A stretch of DNA of 64,000 nt from JAIROC01 sp031553535 (GCA_031553535.1 JAVBLM010000004.1:103224-167223); one strand, 5' to 3'. Counted from the stretch's first letter, positions 35,014 through 47,142 are shown. Numbers and translations are program-made. Notes: generated by a model not told the origin, from the sequence alone.

Positions 35014-38000
35014 TTATCGTTTAATACTCATTCGCTTAACGACTCGTTGACCCTTGTACTCCATCGAATACATATATATCCCCGCCGCTAAGGTTGAGGT
35101 ATTGATCTCTATCGTATTTGTTCCTCCTTCCGATTGTGCTGTCTTGTTGTACAATAGTTGGCCGTTTATACTATGAATACGGAAGGTAACATCTCCTGAT
35201 TCCGGAATGTTATATCTTATCATTGTGTTATTATTGGCAGGATTTGGAATGTTTTGATCCATAGATATACTTACATTTCCTCCTATTGATTCTATGTTAT
35301 TAACATAATCCGTTACACGCCTCATCCTAATCGTATCATTCTTTTTATAGTTATCATAACTATCTACATATACGGTCAGATAATATACTGTATCGTTAGG
35401 GACTGTATAGGTATTATTAAACTCATAATGTACCGTAGATAACAAGGCCACTTTAGGACAGATCTCGTAAAAGGATGTTTTTTGCTCGCCTAAAGAATTT
35501 TCCACCAAAACATTGATATGCACGCCATTAAAGTCGGACGCATCATATCTATTCCGTAATGTCACTTCTAAATTAATAGCCTCCCCTGCTTTATCTACCG
35601 CAGAAGGTAATGGACGATCTACACTTACCATATATAAATCCACCATATCGGTACATTCCCGGACAGCGTCCGCTGCATTTACCGTTAAAGAATCACATAA
35701 CAGGTAAGCAAGTACTGTCACCTGATACTCTGCAATCCATGGTACAATATAACTATTTATGAATGTATAAGGAACAGTATTTCCTGCAGCTATTACACCT
35801 GTATAAGTTTCTTCAAGGAACAGATAAAGAGGATCACCGGCTTCGCCTGTATCTATTTGTAATATCAAGCCGATATTAGAAACATCCATATTACCTGTGT
35901 TGGTTATACTTATCGTTTGGTACAGGGCAGATTCTTCTGCTAAACAATTGGAACTACCTCCTGATATTTGATTTACCTGTATGGAGATAGCAGGATTAAT
36001 AATAATTACCCTATCGGTTGTATCATCAGTTTTGTCAAAATCCCTCACAGAAGAACTCAAATAAGCCTTCATGTAATATGTTCCGGGTTTAAAATCAAAA
36101 TCTGACAAAATTGTAATGGTATCTTTTTTCAAACCTTCTATTGGCCTTATTAATGTAATCGTAGTATCTTTAGTTATGTCACCTGTTATACTTAACACTA
36201 AGTCTGTAGGTGTCTCTGTAAAATCTACTCTTTGATTCGTTGTATTACTAAGAACTATCTTCAGCTCTTTTCCTTGCAGCTCACATACGGAATAAGCAGA
36301 CACTAAAATTGTATCCAATCCCAAATTCTGACTGGATGTAATTGCAATACGATCTATTTGCTGAATTCCACCATACGACATTGCTTCAAATGCTACAATA
36401 ACGCATGAAGAATCAATATAATGAGACAAATCAACAGTATATTCTCCCCAATATGGAGTTGATGCATTAGGATCATAACGTTCCACAGACATTAGATGTG
36501 TGAAATTCTCAGAGCCATCACATGATATTTTTACATACATAATGTCTTCTAAATCCGGATTCGTATTATCATGAGCATACCAAAATTCTAACTTTGGCAA
36601 AGAAGTACGATTTAGTTCTAATTGAGTTGTATATAAACGAGCCATTGAACCTCTCGGTGCCATATAAATCAATTTTCCATCACTTGTATTTGGTGATATT
36701 ACAGTATCTGACTGTGTTATTTCCCATTTAATTTCAGAACCAAATTTCGCTTCTGAAATTAAACCTTTCATTACATCTACCCGTGATGTATCAAATGTTT
36801 CATCAAAAGGAAGAGCAATTTTATTGCTACTGTACGTTGCGTAAAGTGTATCATTATAATAAATAGTATCAATAGGGGAACTAATCCATGCCTGTATATT
36901 ATATACTCCTGCAAAAGAAACATCTAGAAAATCCATTACATTAAAGGTATCCGTTTGGAGCTGATTCAAATGTCCACTATTAAGAACCACCGCCGTATCA
37001 AAATCCGGTAAATCAATACCTGAAACTTTAAGATGTAATGTAATAGGATTATTCGAAAAATCCCAATCCATATCTCCTTTATTTAAAACAGCATAACTTA
37101 CAGGCACATCATAAGGAGCACACATAGAAACAGAATTTATCGGTTCTATTATCATTTGCAATGCTAAATCCGGCGTATTAGAAAGTTTTAAAGTATATGC
37201 CCCGATAATTGTCAACGAGTCTCTTACTATTCCCTTAATATCTTTCATTATTAATGAATCGGCAAGACACACAAGACCTGAAAAATCAGACAAGGCTAAA
37301 CTTTCATTCATATCGGAAAAAACAGGTTCAACAACTACCGAATTTACATCAGAAGCAACTATCGATGTCCAAGCTTTTAATGTAGAAACTGTTGCGATAG
37401 TCGTAGATCCATAAGCTGCAACGTAAGGACTATTTGCATTATAATAATTGTTACTATTTATACCTATATTTGCAAGATATGAATTCGAGTAAATATGTAT
37501 AGGATAGCTTGATTTCGAAGAATATAGCGCAATATTGTTGTTTTTTATTGAAGCTGTAACCGTAGTAGCATTCGAATTACTCACGTAAATTCCCTTTGCA
37601 GTTGTGTCGCTAACAATCACAATGGAGTTATGTAAAACATCCGCTTTTGTATTCGAGGACAAATAAATTCCGGTAGCATTAGTACTTTTTCCATAAGCAA
37701 TAATTTCATTATTTGCAATTAATGCCGGATTAGCTTCTTGCTTATTATTTAATGTTGTCGTATATATTCCGTAATACAATGCTGTCGCTTTAATCGTATT
37801 ATTTAAAATAGTATTTGCGAAAACATTATCAAAATATAATCCATAAAAAGCAGGAGAATAATCTATCGGAATATTTTTTTGTTGATGAATAATATTATTA
37901 AGAACATCAACCGTATCGGTATATTTCAACATAATACCTCTAAATCGCATATCTCTGATAATGTTTTCTTTTATTAAAATATTATCAGCATGATAATTAG

Positions 38001-41000
38001 ATGTTGCATTCAAATAAATACCATAGGCCCCCCCCGAAAGAATATTACTGTCAATTTTAATTTTTGATACGTTATCTGTAAGGTAAAGGGGAATGTATCT
38101 ATCATTAAATGTTGTAGATGTATATTCCGGTATTATTAATGAACAATTGGAAACTTTTATATTCTTTCCTTTATTAATAATCAACCCGTGAGCATAAGAA
38201 AGAGAAGAACCATCGGAAGAATATCCACTAAATGATAAGTTCGAAAAAATAATGTTGCTTGCCCTATCTATCATCATAGGCGCTATTCTTGCTGCGGAAA
38301 TATCTGCACGTTGCAATAATACATCTTCTCTATTTCCGGTTAGTGATGTGAATGTTATTGTATTTATTTCACTACTTCCCGTAATAGGTGTAATTGTTAC
38401 ATTTTGATAGAATGTATCGGATTCAAAATACATCGTAACCGGTGCTTGAACTCCACATCTTGTTAATACTTGAACAGCATCTTCCATCGTCGCAAAATCA
38501 GCATTAGACGAAGAACCAATAATATAATCTCCGGCTAAGGAGGCAAGACATGAATAAGGACGATAAATCAATGTATCATTATTTTGATTCATATCCATTC
38601 CTCCATTAGGATTACTTACCCATGCTTTAAACATATTAAATTCCGGGATTATAGTAACTAAACCTATATTAACAGTATCGGATTCGGTAACGGCAAGAGT
38701 TCCCGTCCATGACATTTGATTTATATCAATACCATTAATATTCCATGAAATTATTGCAGAACGTAATGTATCTTCCCCCATATTGGTAAGAATAATTTGA
38801 GCCGGAGTTTGTCCTGGGCTTAATATCATATTGGTAAATCCCATTAATGTTGCATCAAGAGTAAAATAATCAAGTTCGTATGCACCCAGCAAAGTTTTTA
38901 TATTTCTTTGCTTTCCTTCTATATCTATAACTACTTCATCAATACGGTCTGTAACAAAGTTTTGATAGTTTTCAAGTCGCAGTTCACCGGTTGCAAAAAA
39001 TGGTTCTTCCACTCTTGAACGTGTATCAGAAGGAACAACTTGCTGCCAATCTTCCAAATAAGGCTGTGCCATAGCATTAGCATAGCCTATATTTCCTGTA
39101 CTATACAGTGCATTATTATCAATATCAAAATTAGAAATAAAATCTTGATATATTGTTGAACTTGATGCCTGTAAATAGATAGGATAAGGCTGATCACCTC
39201 CTTGTGTAACAAAAATATTATTTTTAATTACCGCATTGGTTTTATCTGCTATATTAACATGACATGCCCGTATGTTAGCTGCTCCTCCATCACCTTCATA
39301 AGACATATAAACGGTATTATGCAAGACAGTAATATTCTGTAATCCAGCAGATGATATATATATTCCATACGGCATGTGATCGGTCAGCATACGTATAATA
39401 ACTTCATTATTTATAATAGTTATATCTGATGTTTGAGAGTTATAATCGGAAAGATATATACCAATTTTTGCTCCGCTCATCATAGTTGATGGCTCTACAT
39501 AGATTCTATTTCCTGCTATTTGAATATTTCTTCCTATGTAATGATATATTCCACGAAATACATTATTTCCTTGCGTTGCAGCACTACGAGATGTGATCAT
39601 ATTGTTCGAAATAACACTATTATCAACATAAGTGAAAGCAACCGGAGTATAGTCATGTTTTGTCAAAATATTACTGTCAATAAGTATATTTGTGATATAA
39701 GAATTATTCGAACCGTACAAATATATTCCGTATGCATTTCCTGATAATGTATTATTTTTAATAAAAATATTATTTAACTTACCTTTACCAGGTTTGTAAA
39801 TAACAGATAGTGTATCTGCCGTAGTAGTTGTTCTATCATTAGACAAAAGGTTACAATCGGTAATTATAATATTCTTATTTTCTCTATCCGTATTAAACTT
39901 TACAACATTTGTATTTAATAAACCATTTAAAGTAAGATTCTTCAATGTAACATTTTTCACGTTATCAAAAGTAACCAATGCCGAATGGCCGGATAAGTCA
40001 ACAAAAACAACACTATCTCTGTCATTGTCCAAAGAAGTAATTGTTAAATGATAGTCGCCCATCATATTTTCCAAATCAACAAAATTCCATACCTGATTGT
40101 AAGTACCAGCCTCATATTTTAGTATTACGTCCGCTCCCACTCCACATTTTGGCATAGAATCAACAAATGTCTCCCATGTTGGGAAATCTGATGCAGAAGA
40201 AGGACCTATAATATATTCTCCGCCCATAAGCGTACTACATTTATAACCGGATGTTCTTATCGTATCATTCATTTGAATGGCATCTCCGATTATTGTTGTA
40301 ATAGCTGCCATCAATGAATTATTTCCTTCTGCAAATGTTAAGGCAGGCAATGATATAACATCTGTCTGTCCAAATTGTAAAGGAGTAGCAGGATTATATG
40401 AAATTGGTCCGAAAGGATTTCCATTCAATATTCCCATAATAGTAATTCCCATTGCAGAAGTAAGAGGGTCTGTTCCGGAATTTTCTATTACAACATCAAC
40501 AGATATTGGAGTATTCGCCGGTATGTTTTCAAATCCTACAAATCCGACTAACGCTGCATCTATTGAAGATGGAGAAGTAATATAAGCTCCCATTTCTGTA
40601 AGACCTGTCCTAAATGCTCCAGTAATATCTTCCGGTATAGAAATTCTGGGACATATCAATTCACTGCTGCTTGATTGTAATTCCAAATTATTATCAGCAT
40701 TCACAAAATCAGGCATTACACTTACAGAATTACGATCCTGACCAATAATATTTTGAAGTGATTTTATATTCTGAAAATCTCTATTATCTCCATAAGCACA
40801 GGAATAGCCGCCTACAATATTTGATGTTCCATCATAATAATTATTATAATCCAAAACTACACATTTTGATAAAGGTTCAGTTCCACAAGTATAAGGGGTG
40901 TATGAACCTATATACGATGCAAATATAGGATAGCCTTTTTTGCCTGTTGTAGAGCTTGTAATAAACAAATTATTTTTAATATTCGCCTTATAACTCATAT

Positions 41001-44000
41001 CCGGATAATTAAAATACAAACCAAACAAACCACTTGTTCCTCCTTCTGTTACATATACGGAATTATGATAAACATCAGCATTGGAATTATTCAAATAGAT
41101 TCCATAATTAGTTCCATATACCTCATTATTAGCAACCAGCACATTACCTTTTGCCCCATAGGTAGAAGATTGATTTAGAGCAGATAAATAAAGACTATAA
41201 TAATTTGCCTTTTTTATACTATTTCTTTGAATACCTTCCAATACAGTACTACTGGATACAGTACTACTGGAATAAAATCGTATTCCATAGGTAAATGTTG
41301 CACCCTCTCTCATTACTATCGTATTATCCGAAATACTTTTTAGCAACGCCGACTCTACATATATAGCTGTAGTACATGCTTCTAATATATTATTGCTATC
41401 AATGGTTATCATACCCATATTTAATCCGTTATTACCACTCTGTCCGGTTGTACTTATATACATACCATAACACCCGCCAATAATATCATTTTTTATAAAC
41501 CGTATATCATATAATTCTTTTCCAGTTGTCGTAGATCCTATACAATTAATTGCACGATAGGTCTCTTTTGTTGCAAGCAAATTCGTTTGGATATTACAAT
41601 CATAAAATTCAATATTAGTTCCGCTTTCTTCCAATGAAACCGCAACCACTCCTCCATAAATAGATAAATGTCTGAAATAAATATGGGCTGTATTTTTTAA
41701 TCGTATCGTTTGCGTTCCCTCAATCAAAACCTCATCTTTCTGAGAAGTAGAAGAAATAAATGTAATTGTATTAATATCACTTGATCCTGTTATTGTGTCT
41801 TCAATAACAATTTCTTCACTATATGTTCCGGGTAAAATAGAAAACACAACTGGTCCCGCAATGCCATTACATTGAAGCGCTAAAATAGCTTCATTTATAG
41901 CTTTATAAGCACCTCCGGAACCAATAGTATATGTTCCTGCTTGCAATGGTAAATTACCGCAAGCAAATGTAGTCATATTTATTGTATCATTGGAAGTATC
42001 TTCGTCGGCAACATTATTGGGTGAATAGCTATATATTTTTAAGGTATTTGTATTGGCTACCGGGATAAAGTCATTATTTGTTATAGTAACAGGTTGTGAA
42101 ATTGCATTAGGTGCTAAAATTCCTGTCCAATGAAAGTCTTGTGCAGCAGGAGCTCCATTTATTTCATATCCTATCATTAATGATTTCAACGTATCTGCTC
42201 CCAGATTTTGAATGACTACTGTAATATCTGTTGAAGTTCCTTCTTGCACCATTTGTTCTGGAGTTATAACTTCTGTCAATGCAGCATTTGAAAATATTTT
42301 TGTAAATTGATATGCTCCCATATTTGTAATAGAGCTTCTTACACTTCCATTAATATCGGTTAGAACTTGTGACAATAAAGGACAAGTCAAACTTATGGTA
42401 TCCAATAAGTTTAAATTTGACGATTTATTCATGAAATTTGGAGCAACATTTACTGAATTTTTATCTGTAGCAACTGCCTGTTTCCATGTAGCTAATGTTT
42501 TTCGATTTGCTACAGTAGATATAGCACCAACGGTTCCTACATATGTTCCTGTCTGACTATAATAACAATTATTGTTAATTTGGCAAGAGGCAAGCGGTAA
42601 ACTGGTAATACCAGATATAAACATAGGATAACTCGCAACCGATGATTGTGTCGTAATTATGTTATTTTCAAAAGTAAATATAGTATTCGCATTATTAACA
42701 ACAAAGATCCCCCTCAGATCTAGATCATCATTATTTTCTTTCACAACAACAGAATTGTGGTAATATTTAGCTACTGTTACTGTTCCTATATAAAATCCTG
42801 AATTAGTCGTATTTCCAGGAGCTATCCCTATAATTTCATTATTGGAAATCAATACCGGATATGTTGAACTGCCGACATTATTAGTATAAATACCAGCATT
42901 CATTAGCTGAAGATTTATTTTATTACTTGCAACTTCTCCTGTCATATAGTATAAATAAATACCGTGCATCTGAAGTAAATCAAAACTACCTTGTCTTTGG
43001 GTAATCGTATTTCTTTTTATCTGTACCGAATCAGACCAATACGTATAAATTCCATAAGCATCCGCCTTGGAAATTATATTATTATCAATCAAAATATTTT
43101 TAGATCTTTCTGTATTGCTTAATCCTATTAGGTAAACACCACAAGCTCCTCCTTCTATTATATTATCTTGTATTTTAAGATTACTAACTCCGTCATACAC
43201 ATATATTCCATTCATATTTTTTCCATTCTCAGAAGGGATATATTTATTTTCAAAAGATTTAATATAACAATTATTAATTATTATATTATGCGTATTTTGA
43301 CCTACTATAATACCATGGGAATAACTATAGCTTTCACTATTGCTTGCATCCATTCCAACCAAAGTTAAATTGGCTAAAGTAATATATCCAACATTTTCTA
43401 TCCAGAAAGGGGCAGTACGTATATCTCTTTTCTCTTTAAGATAGATTATTACATCATTATAATTTCCGGAGGCAGAAGTAATGGTTATTGTATTTGTTAC
43501 GCTAACACCGGGGATAGATTCAATTTCCGTATTTTGATAATGTGTTCCCGTTTCGTATTCGATAACAACAGGTCCGTCAATCCCACAATTTTCCAATACC
43601 GCAATAACTTCATCTATTGTTGCATAACTCCCACTCGTTCCAACCGTAATAGTTCCATTTATCGGACCGCCACATGTATAATTTGAAACTTGTAATGTAT
43701 CATCAAGTAATGCAATATCTCCCGATACATTATTTACATATACTAGTAATGAATTTATTCCCAAGTTATATGTGAAATTTGAAATAGGGATAGTGTCTTT
43801 TTCTCCATAAACAAGATTTACATTCTTGCTAAATGAAGCATCAGGATTATTATTCCATTTATAATTTATTGTAACATTTGTCAAAATATCTGTTCCTAAA
43901 TTTTGAAGCACCACTTTTGCGTCAGAATTATCTCCTACAGTAGCGCTTTCTTTCCAATCAATAATTTCTACCAAACACGGATTTACTTGTACAACAGGAC

Positions 44001-47000
44001 GAGTATAAGCTCCCATCGTCGTAGTTGCCAAACGCGGATATCCGGTCATATCGTCCATAACCGTAGAATCCAAAAGACAATTAAATCCGGTAAATTCAGC
44101 TAATTTTAAATTCTTTGTTGTATCCGCAAAAATCGGATATACATTTATTGACGTGGTATCAGAAGGAACTGCAGCTATCCAATCTTTGAATCGTTCTTTC
44201 TCTCTGGCAACGTATGCTAATGAATTCGAAGAATAATAGGTATTATATCCTATCGAAGATGCTGCAAGATTAGTAACCGCATCAATATAAACTGCGTATG
44301 GAGATTCTCCTCCATTAGCAATAAAAATATTATTTTTTAGAGTATAAGCTGTACCCACAGAGGCACTATTAAAAGCTCTAAATGAACCGGTTCCTGACCC
44401 TATCAGCAGAACCGAATTATGTAAAAACTTTACATTTTTGCCACCGGTCGTATGAATCCCATATGTGGTAGTAGCAGAATTCATTCGTATATCATTATTT
44501 GCACAAACCAAGGAATCTAATGCCGAGAAGTATAATCCATAAATAGTAGAAGTATAACTTTTACTATTTAAAGAAATACGGTTATTTGTTACTTTGGCAG
44601 ATGTAATATTTGCAAAATGCGGTCTCCAAAATGCACTTGTATTGACTACTCTCGCTGTTATAATATTATCCGAAACACTCATTTGGTTACAATAAGTCAC
44701 ATACAACACATAACTTGATTGCGATAAAATAATATTACTATCTATTAATATATTTTTACTAATATTGGTAGCCGCTCCTAGAATTCCTATTCCATAAGTC
44801 CCTCCTATAACTAAGTTATTCTTAATAACGAGTCCATCAACAACCTTTCCTGCAACATTTGGCTTATATATAGGCACCCTATCTGCTGAAGATGATATAT
44901 ATATACTATCTGCAATAATATTATTATTACAAATAGTAATATTACTTGCTTTTCCTAAAAAAATACAATATTTATCATCTGTTGCATCTATCGTAATATC
45001 TTTAATAATAATATTACTCACACTATCAATTATCATTATCGTATCCACGCTCAATTTGGAACCGGAAAATATTACACTATCTTTATGATTTGCAAGAGAT
45101 GTAATTGTAAATGAATAATTCTGCAAATAAGATTCCATTTTATAGAGATTTATCCCTTGGTGTATACCTGATTCAAATTTTGCAGTAATATCTCCTCCGA
45201 TTCCACAATTTTTGATTGCTATTAATAAATCATTTCCTGTTAGAAAGTCAGCAGAGGAACTGGAACCTATAATATAATCTCCGGCTAAATTATTCTCTCT
45301 GCATCCGTACATTTCCATATGGATTGTATCATCATGTTTTTTAGGGTCATTAACACCATTAGGCATATCTGCCCAAACTATAATTTCATCATATCTGTTT
45401 TTAGTAGGAATATATGTCCCTATGATTACACTATCTTCCATGCCCCAAGGAAGTGGCGTATTGGCATGGTAGGTTGTAGAATTTACCTGTCCATTAATTG
45501 AATAATAAATTGTAACAGAATCCAAATTTTTCGTTCCCTTATTACGCAATACTACTTTTATCGGTTCTGGTTGATCTGCTAAAGTACCTTCTTTAGGTGA
45601 AAGAAAAGAAACTAATGCAACAGCATTATCATCCGAATATCCTTCTTGAATTTGAAAACGCGCATTCGGGCGACTACTATTTCGTGTTCCGACTGCTGTT
45701 AAATAAGTAGCAGCAGATGTATAAACTACAGTATTTGTAGAAGTGGTATACCTCCAATTTACAGCTCCGCTCGCAGATCCCTTTTCTTGCAACCAATACA
45801 CTAATAGGTTTTTCCCTGACGGAAGTTCAAATGGTTTGTCTAACTTAATCTCTACCCATCCTGCAGCTATACCATTAATCGTCCCTTCCCATACCAAAGA
45901 GGCTCCATCTGTTACAGGTGTAAAGACACCAGTTGTTAATTCCGTTTCGTCAACTGCTCGCATATAGCATTTTTGATCGGTAAGCGAGGGGGTTATCGTT
46001 GAATTGGAATACCAAGCTACACTTGTTATAAGTCCGCCATCGTTTCGCAAATTAAGTTCGCTTCCTAAATATAACATTCTTGACGTTGCATTTGCAACAT
46101 TAGTGTAAATAGGAGCATAAGTCGTTGTAGAGGTTCCCGTTCCAACAATAGCTTCGCCCGTAAAAGAACCGTCTCCTTCATAGCGAGCAATAACATAAGA
46201 TCCTCTTATTGTCACACTATTGTTATTTGTATCAGAACCTGCAATAAAATAACTGACACTCGTCCCTAATGTAAATGCCGGAAGTTCTGCACTCCATAAA
46301 GAATCACCAGAAACATTAGTCATTACTATTGAATTTGTTACGGGCATAGAATCAGGAATAATATATGTATAAGATAGGTTAGGTACCCTAATCGGAGCAG
46401 GAGTGTTCGTTTTTACTTTTGCATTTATTGTATAGGACCCCGCAAAATAAACCGTATCTTCCGGAGCATAAGAAGTAAACTTAACAGTTGGAAGATCAAG
46501 CCTATAAGGAGATGCAATAACTTCAAAATCATCTATTAACCATCCGTATGCAAAATCCGAACCTGTAACATTTCCTTTTTTAATGACAAATCGAAATTGT
46601 ACACTATTGTTTCCCGCTGTTATAAAACCTATATCAAACAGTTCTTCTCGCCACCATGAATTCAATGGAACAGCGTTATTATCATTTGCTTTCCATTCCG
46701 GATAACTGGCAGCATTAAATTGTACATTAGGGGAGCCAACATTTCCATTACCATCGTACCAAGCTGATTCCAACGGTTTCCAAGCTTGGTTAGGAACTTT
46801 ATAATAGATTCTAACTTCATCATCAGTCGATATTTTACAAATTTGTTTAAACTTCATTACAATATGGCTTTCCGGATAACTGTAGTTAGAAAAGTCATAT
46901 GGTTGAGTTTCCAACACAACAGAATCACCGATACCATTCGGGGTTCTTCCTCTATACGCATTGGGAGAGCTAATCGAATAACCGGATGTAATAGTCCATG

Positions 47001-47142
47001 GAGCTCCTGAAGCAGTTGCTGAAGTAGTAAACGAAATAGATGACGGATTATCAAAATTTTCCATCCAGACTTGTTTCTGCTGCGAAAACAAAACCTGAAG
47101 CGAACAAAATAACAATCCTAAAATTAATGCTAGCTTTTTCAT
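35014..47142 (-). CDS. Giant T9SS-exported surface protein 3 (4042 aa, five beta-helix modules)
   Basis: Signal peptide 1-20 (LALILGLLFCSLQVLFS). N-terminal MAM-like domain (about 22-215; WWREELFDIG, AYGWLIDDFEV), an Ig-like and a lectin-like domain, then five beta-helix modules beginning near residues 620, 1162, 1734, 2309 and 2870, i.e. every 540-575 residues. Each has a GDYIIGSS/GTYTIGSGG-like opening, Asn-rich rungs (IKNNIF, VLHNSVY, ISNNEI) and a close of the type TTMGAY, joined by a CARDB-like linker. A second MAM-like domain (WYAHDN) and CARDB repeats precede the sorting domain at about 3960-4042 (QNIPNPANNNTMIRYNIPES ... KRMSIKR). The last ~330 residues are almost identical to giant 4. 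No TPR regulator lies upstream; the small HTH gene at 47219 does, 76 bp away, and no separate promoter box is visible between. Confidence 0.95.
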   Translation of the reverse strand: MKKLALILGLLFCSLQVLFSQQKQVWMENFDNPSSISFTTSATASGAPWTITSGYSISSPNAYRGRTPNGIGDSVVLETQPYDFSNYSYPESHIVMKFKQICKISTDDEVRIYYKVPNQAWKPLESAWYDGNGNVGSPNVQFNAASYPEWKANDNNAVPLNSWWREELFDIGFITAGNNSVQFRFVIKKGNVTGSDFAYGWLIDDFEVIASPYRLDLPTVKFTSYAPEDTVYFAGSYTINAKVKTNTPAPIRVPNLSYTYIIPDSMPVTNSIVMTNVSGDSLWSAELPAFTLGTSVSYFIAGSDTNNNSVTIRGSYVIARYEGDGSFTGEAIVGTGTSTTTYAPIYTNVANATSRMLYLGSELNLRNDGGLITSVAWYSNSTITPSLTDQKCYMRAVDETELTTGVFTPVTDGASLVWEGTINGIAAGWVEIKLDKPFELPSGKNLLVYWLQEKGSASGAVNWRYTTSTNTVVYTSAATYLTAVGTRNSSRPNARFQIQEGYSDDNAVALVSFLSPKEGTLADQPEPIKVVLRNKGTKNLDSVTIYYSINGQVNSTTYHANTPLPWGMEDSVIIGTYIPTKNRYDEIIVWADMPNGVNDPKKHDDTIHMEMYGCRENNLAGDYIIGSSSSADFLTGNDLLIAIKNCGIGGDITAKFESGIHQGINLYKMESYLQNYSFTITSLANHKDSVIFSGSKLSVDTIMIIDSVSNIIIKDITIDATDDKYCIFLGKASNITICNNNIIADSIYISSSADRVPIYKPNVAGKVVDGLVIKNNLVIGGTYGIGILGAATNISKNILIDSNIILSQSSYVLYVTYCNQMSVSDNIITARVVNTSAFWRPHFANITSAKVTNNRISLNSKSYTSTIYGLYFSALDSLVCANNDIRMNSATTTYGIHTTGGKNVKFLHNSVLLIGSGTGSFRAFNSASVGTAYTLKNNIFIANGGESPYAVYIDAVTNLAASSIGYNTYYSSNSLAYVAREKERFKDWIAAVPSDTTSINVYPIFADTTKNLKLAEFTGFNCLLDSTVMDDMTGYPRLATTTMGAYTRPVVQVNPCLVEIIDWKESATVGDNSDAKVVLQNLGTDILTNVTINYKWNNNPDASFSKNVNLVYGEKDTIPISNFTYNLGINSLLVYVNNVSGDIALLDDTLQVSNYTCGGPINGTITVGTSGSYATIDEVIAVLENCGIDGPVVIEYETGTHYQNTEIESIPGVSVTNTITITSASGNYNDVIIYLKEKRDIRTAPFWIENVGYITLANLTLVGMDASNSESYSYSHGIIVGQNTHNIIINNCYIKSFENKYIPSENGKNMNGIYVYDGVSNLKIQDNIIEGGACGVYLIGLSNTERSKNILIDNNIISKADAYGIYTYWSDSVQIKRNTITQRQGSFDLLQMHGIYLYYMTGEVASNKINLQLMNAGIYTNNVGSSTYPVLISNNEIIGIAPGNTTNSGFYIGTVTVAKYYHNSVVVKENNDDLDLRGIFVVNNANTIFTFENNIITTQSSVASYPMFISGITSLPLASCQINNNCYYSQTGTYVGTVGAISTVANRKTLATWKQAVATDKNSVNVAPNFMNKSSNLNLLDTISLTCPLLSQVLTDINGSVRSSITNMGAYQFTKIFSNAALTEVITPEQMVQEGTSTDITVVIQNLGADTLKSLMIGYEINGAPAAQDFHWTGILAPNAISQPVTITNNDFIPVANTNTLKIYSYSPNNVADEDTSNDTINMTTFACGNLPLQAGTYTIGSGGAYKAINEAILALQCNGIAGPVVFSILPGTYSEEIVIEDTITGSSDINTITFISSTSQKDEVLIEGTQTIRLKNTAHIYFRHLSIYGGVVAVSLEESGTNIEFYDCNIQTNLLATKETYRAINCIGSTTTGKELYDIRFIKNDIIGGCYGMYISTTGQSGNNGLNMGMITIDSNNILEACTTAIYVESALLKSISDNTIVMREGATFTYGIRFYSSSTVSSSTVLEGIQRNSIKKANYYSLYLSALNQSSTYGAKGNVLVANNEVYGTNYGIYLNNSNADVYHNSVYVTEGGTSGLFGLYFNYPDMSYKANIKNNLFITSSTTGKKGYPIFASYIGSYTPYTCGTEPLSKCVVLDYNNYYDGTSNIVGGYSCAYGDNRDFQNIKSLQNIIGQDRNSVSVMPDFVNADNNLELQSSSSELICPRISIPEDITGAFRTGLTEMGAYITSPSSIDAALVGFVGFENIPANTPISVDVVIENSGTDPLTSAMGITIMGILNGNPFGPISYNPATPLQFGQTDVISLPALTFAEGNNSLMAAITTIIGDAIQMNDTIRTSGYKCSTLMGGEYIIGPSSASDFPTWETFVDSMPKCGVGADVILKYEAGTYNQVWNFVDLENMMGDYHLTITSLDNDRDSVVFVDLSGHSALVTFDNVKNVTLKNLTLNGLLNTNVVKFNTDRENKNIIITDCNLLSNDRTTTTADTLSVIYKPGKGKLNNIFIKNNTLSGNAYGIYLYGSNNSYITNILIDSNILTKHDYTPVAFTYVDNSVISNNMITSRSAATQGNNVFRGIYHYIGRNIQIAGNRIYVEPSTMMSGAKIGIYLSDYNSQTSDITIINNEVIIRMLTDHMPYGIYISSAGLQNITVLHNTVYMSYEGDGGAANIRACHVNIADKTNAVIKNNIFVTQGGDQPYPIYLQASSSTIYQDFISNFDIDNNALYSTGNIGYANAMAQPYLEDWQQVVPSDTRSRVEEPFFATGELRLENYQNFVTDRIDEVVIDIEGKQRNIKTLLGAYELDYFTLDATLMGFTNMILSPGQTPAQIILTNMGEDTLRSAIISWNINGIDINQMSWTGTLAVTESDTVNIGLVTIIPEFNMFKAWVSNPNGGMDMNQNNDTLIYRPYSCLASLAGDYIIGSSSNADFATMEDAVQVLTRCGVQAPVTMYFESDTFYQNVTITPITGSSEINTITFTSLTGNREDVLLQRADISAARIAPMMIDRASNIIFSNLSFSGYSSDGSSLSYAHGLIINKGKNIKVSNCSLIIPEYTSTTFNDRYIPLYLTDNVSKIKIDSNILSGGAYGIYLNATSNYHADNILIKENIIRDMRFRGIMLKYTDTVDVLNNIIHQQKNIPIDYSPAFYGLYFDNVFANTILNNTIKATALYYGIYTTTLNNKQEANPALIANNEIIAYGKSTNATGIYLSSNTKADVLHNSIVIVSDTTAKGIYVSNSNATTVTASIKNNNIALYSSKSSYPIHIYSNSYLANIGINSNNYYNANSPYVAAYGSTTIATVSTLKAWTSIVASDVNSVVVEPVFSDMNESLALSDFSGLVCLADSLIMKDIKGIVRDSLTIIGAYTLKLSNTPDLALQMIIEPINSVSMCAPYDVPVSYAVLNKGDMDWDFSNNPITLHLKVSGIDLPDFDTAVVLNSGHLNQLQTDTFNVMDFLDVSFAGVYNIQAWISSPIDTIYYNDTLYATYSSNKIALPFDETFDTSRVDVMKGLISEAKFGSEIKWEITQSDTVISPNTSDGKLIYMAPRGSMARLYTTQLELNRTSLPKLEFWYAHDNTNPDLEDIMYVKISCDGSENFTHLMSVERYDPNASTPYWGEYTVDLSHYIDSSCVIVAFEAMSYGGIQQIDRIAITSSQNLGLDTILVSAYSVCELQGKELKIVLSNTTNQRVDFTETPTDLVLSITGDITKDTTITLIRPIEGLKKDTITILSDFDFKPGTYYMKAYLSSSVRDFDKTDDTTDRVIIINPAISIQVNQISGGSSNCLAEESALYQTISITNTGNMDVSNIGLILQIDTGEAGDPLYLFLEETYTGVIAAGNTVPYTFINSYIVPWIAEYQVTVLAYLLCDSLTVNAADAVRECTDMVDLYMVSVDRPLPSAVDKAGEAINLEVTLRNRYDASDFNGVHINVLVENSLGEQKTSFYEICPKVALLSTVHYEFNNTYTVPNDTVYYLTVYVDSYDNYKKNDTIRMRRVTDYVNNIESIGGNVSISMDQNIPNPANNNTMIRYNIPESGDVTFRIHSINGQLLYNKTAQSEGGTNTIEINTSTLAAGIYMYSMEYKGQRVVKRMSIKR

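Noticed and set aside
35014..47142. Giant 3 as several genes joined by sequencing error
   Set aside because: One uninterrupted frame with regularly spaced modules, signal peptide at one end and T9SS domain and terminator at the other, parallel to giant 4.
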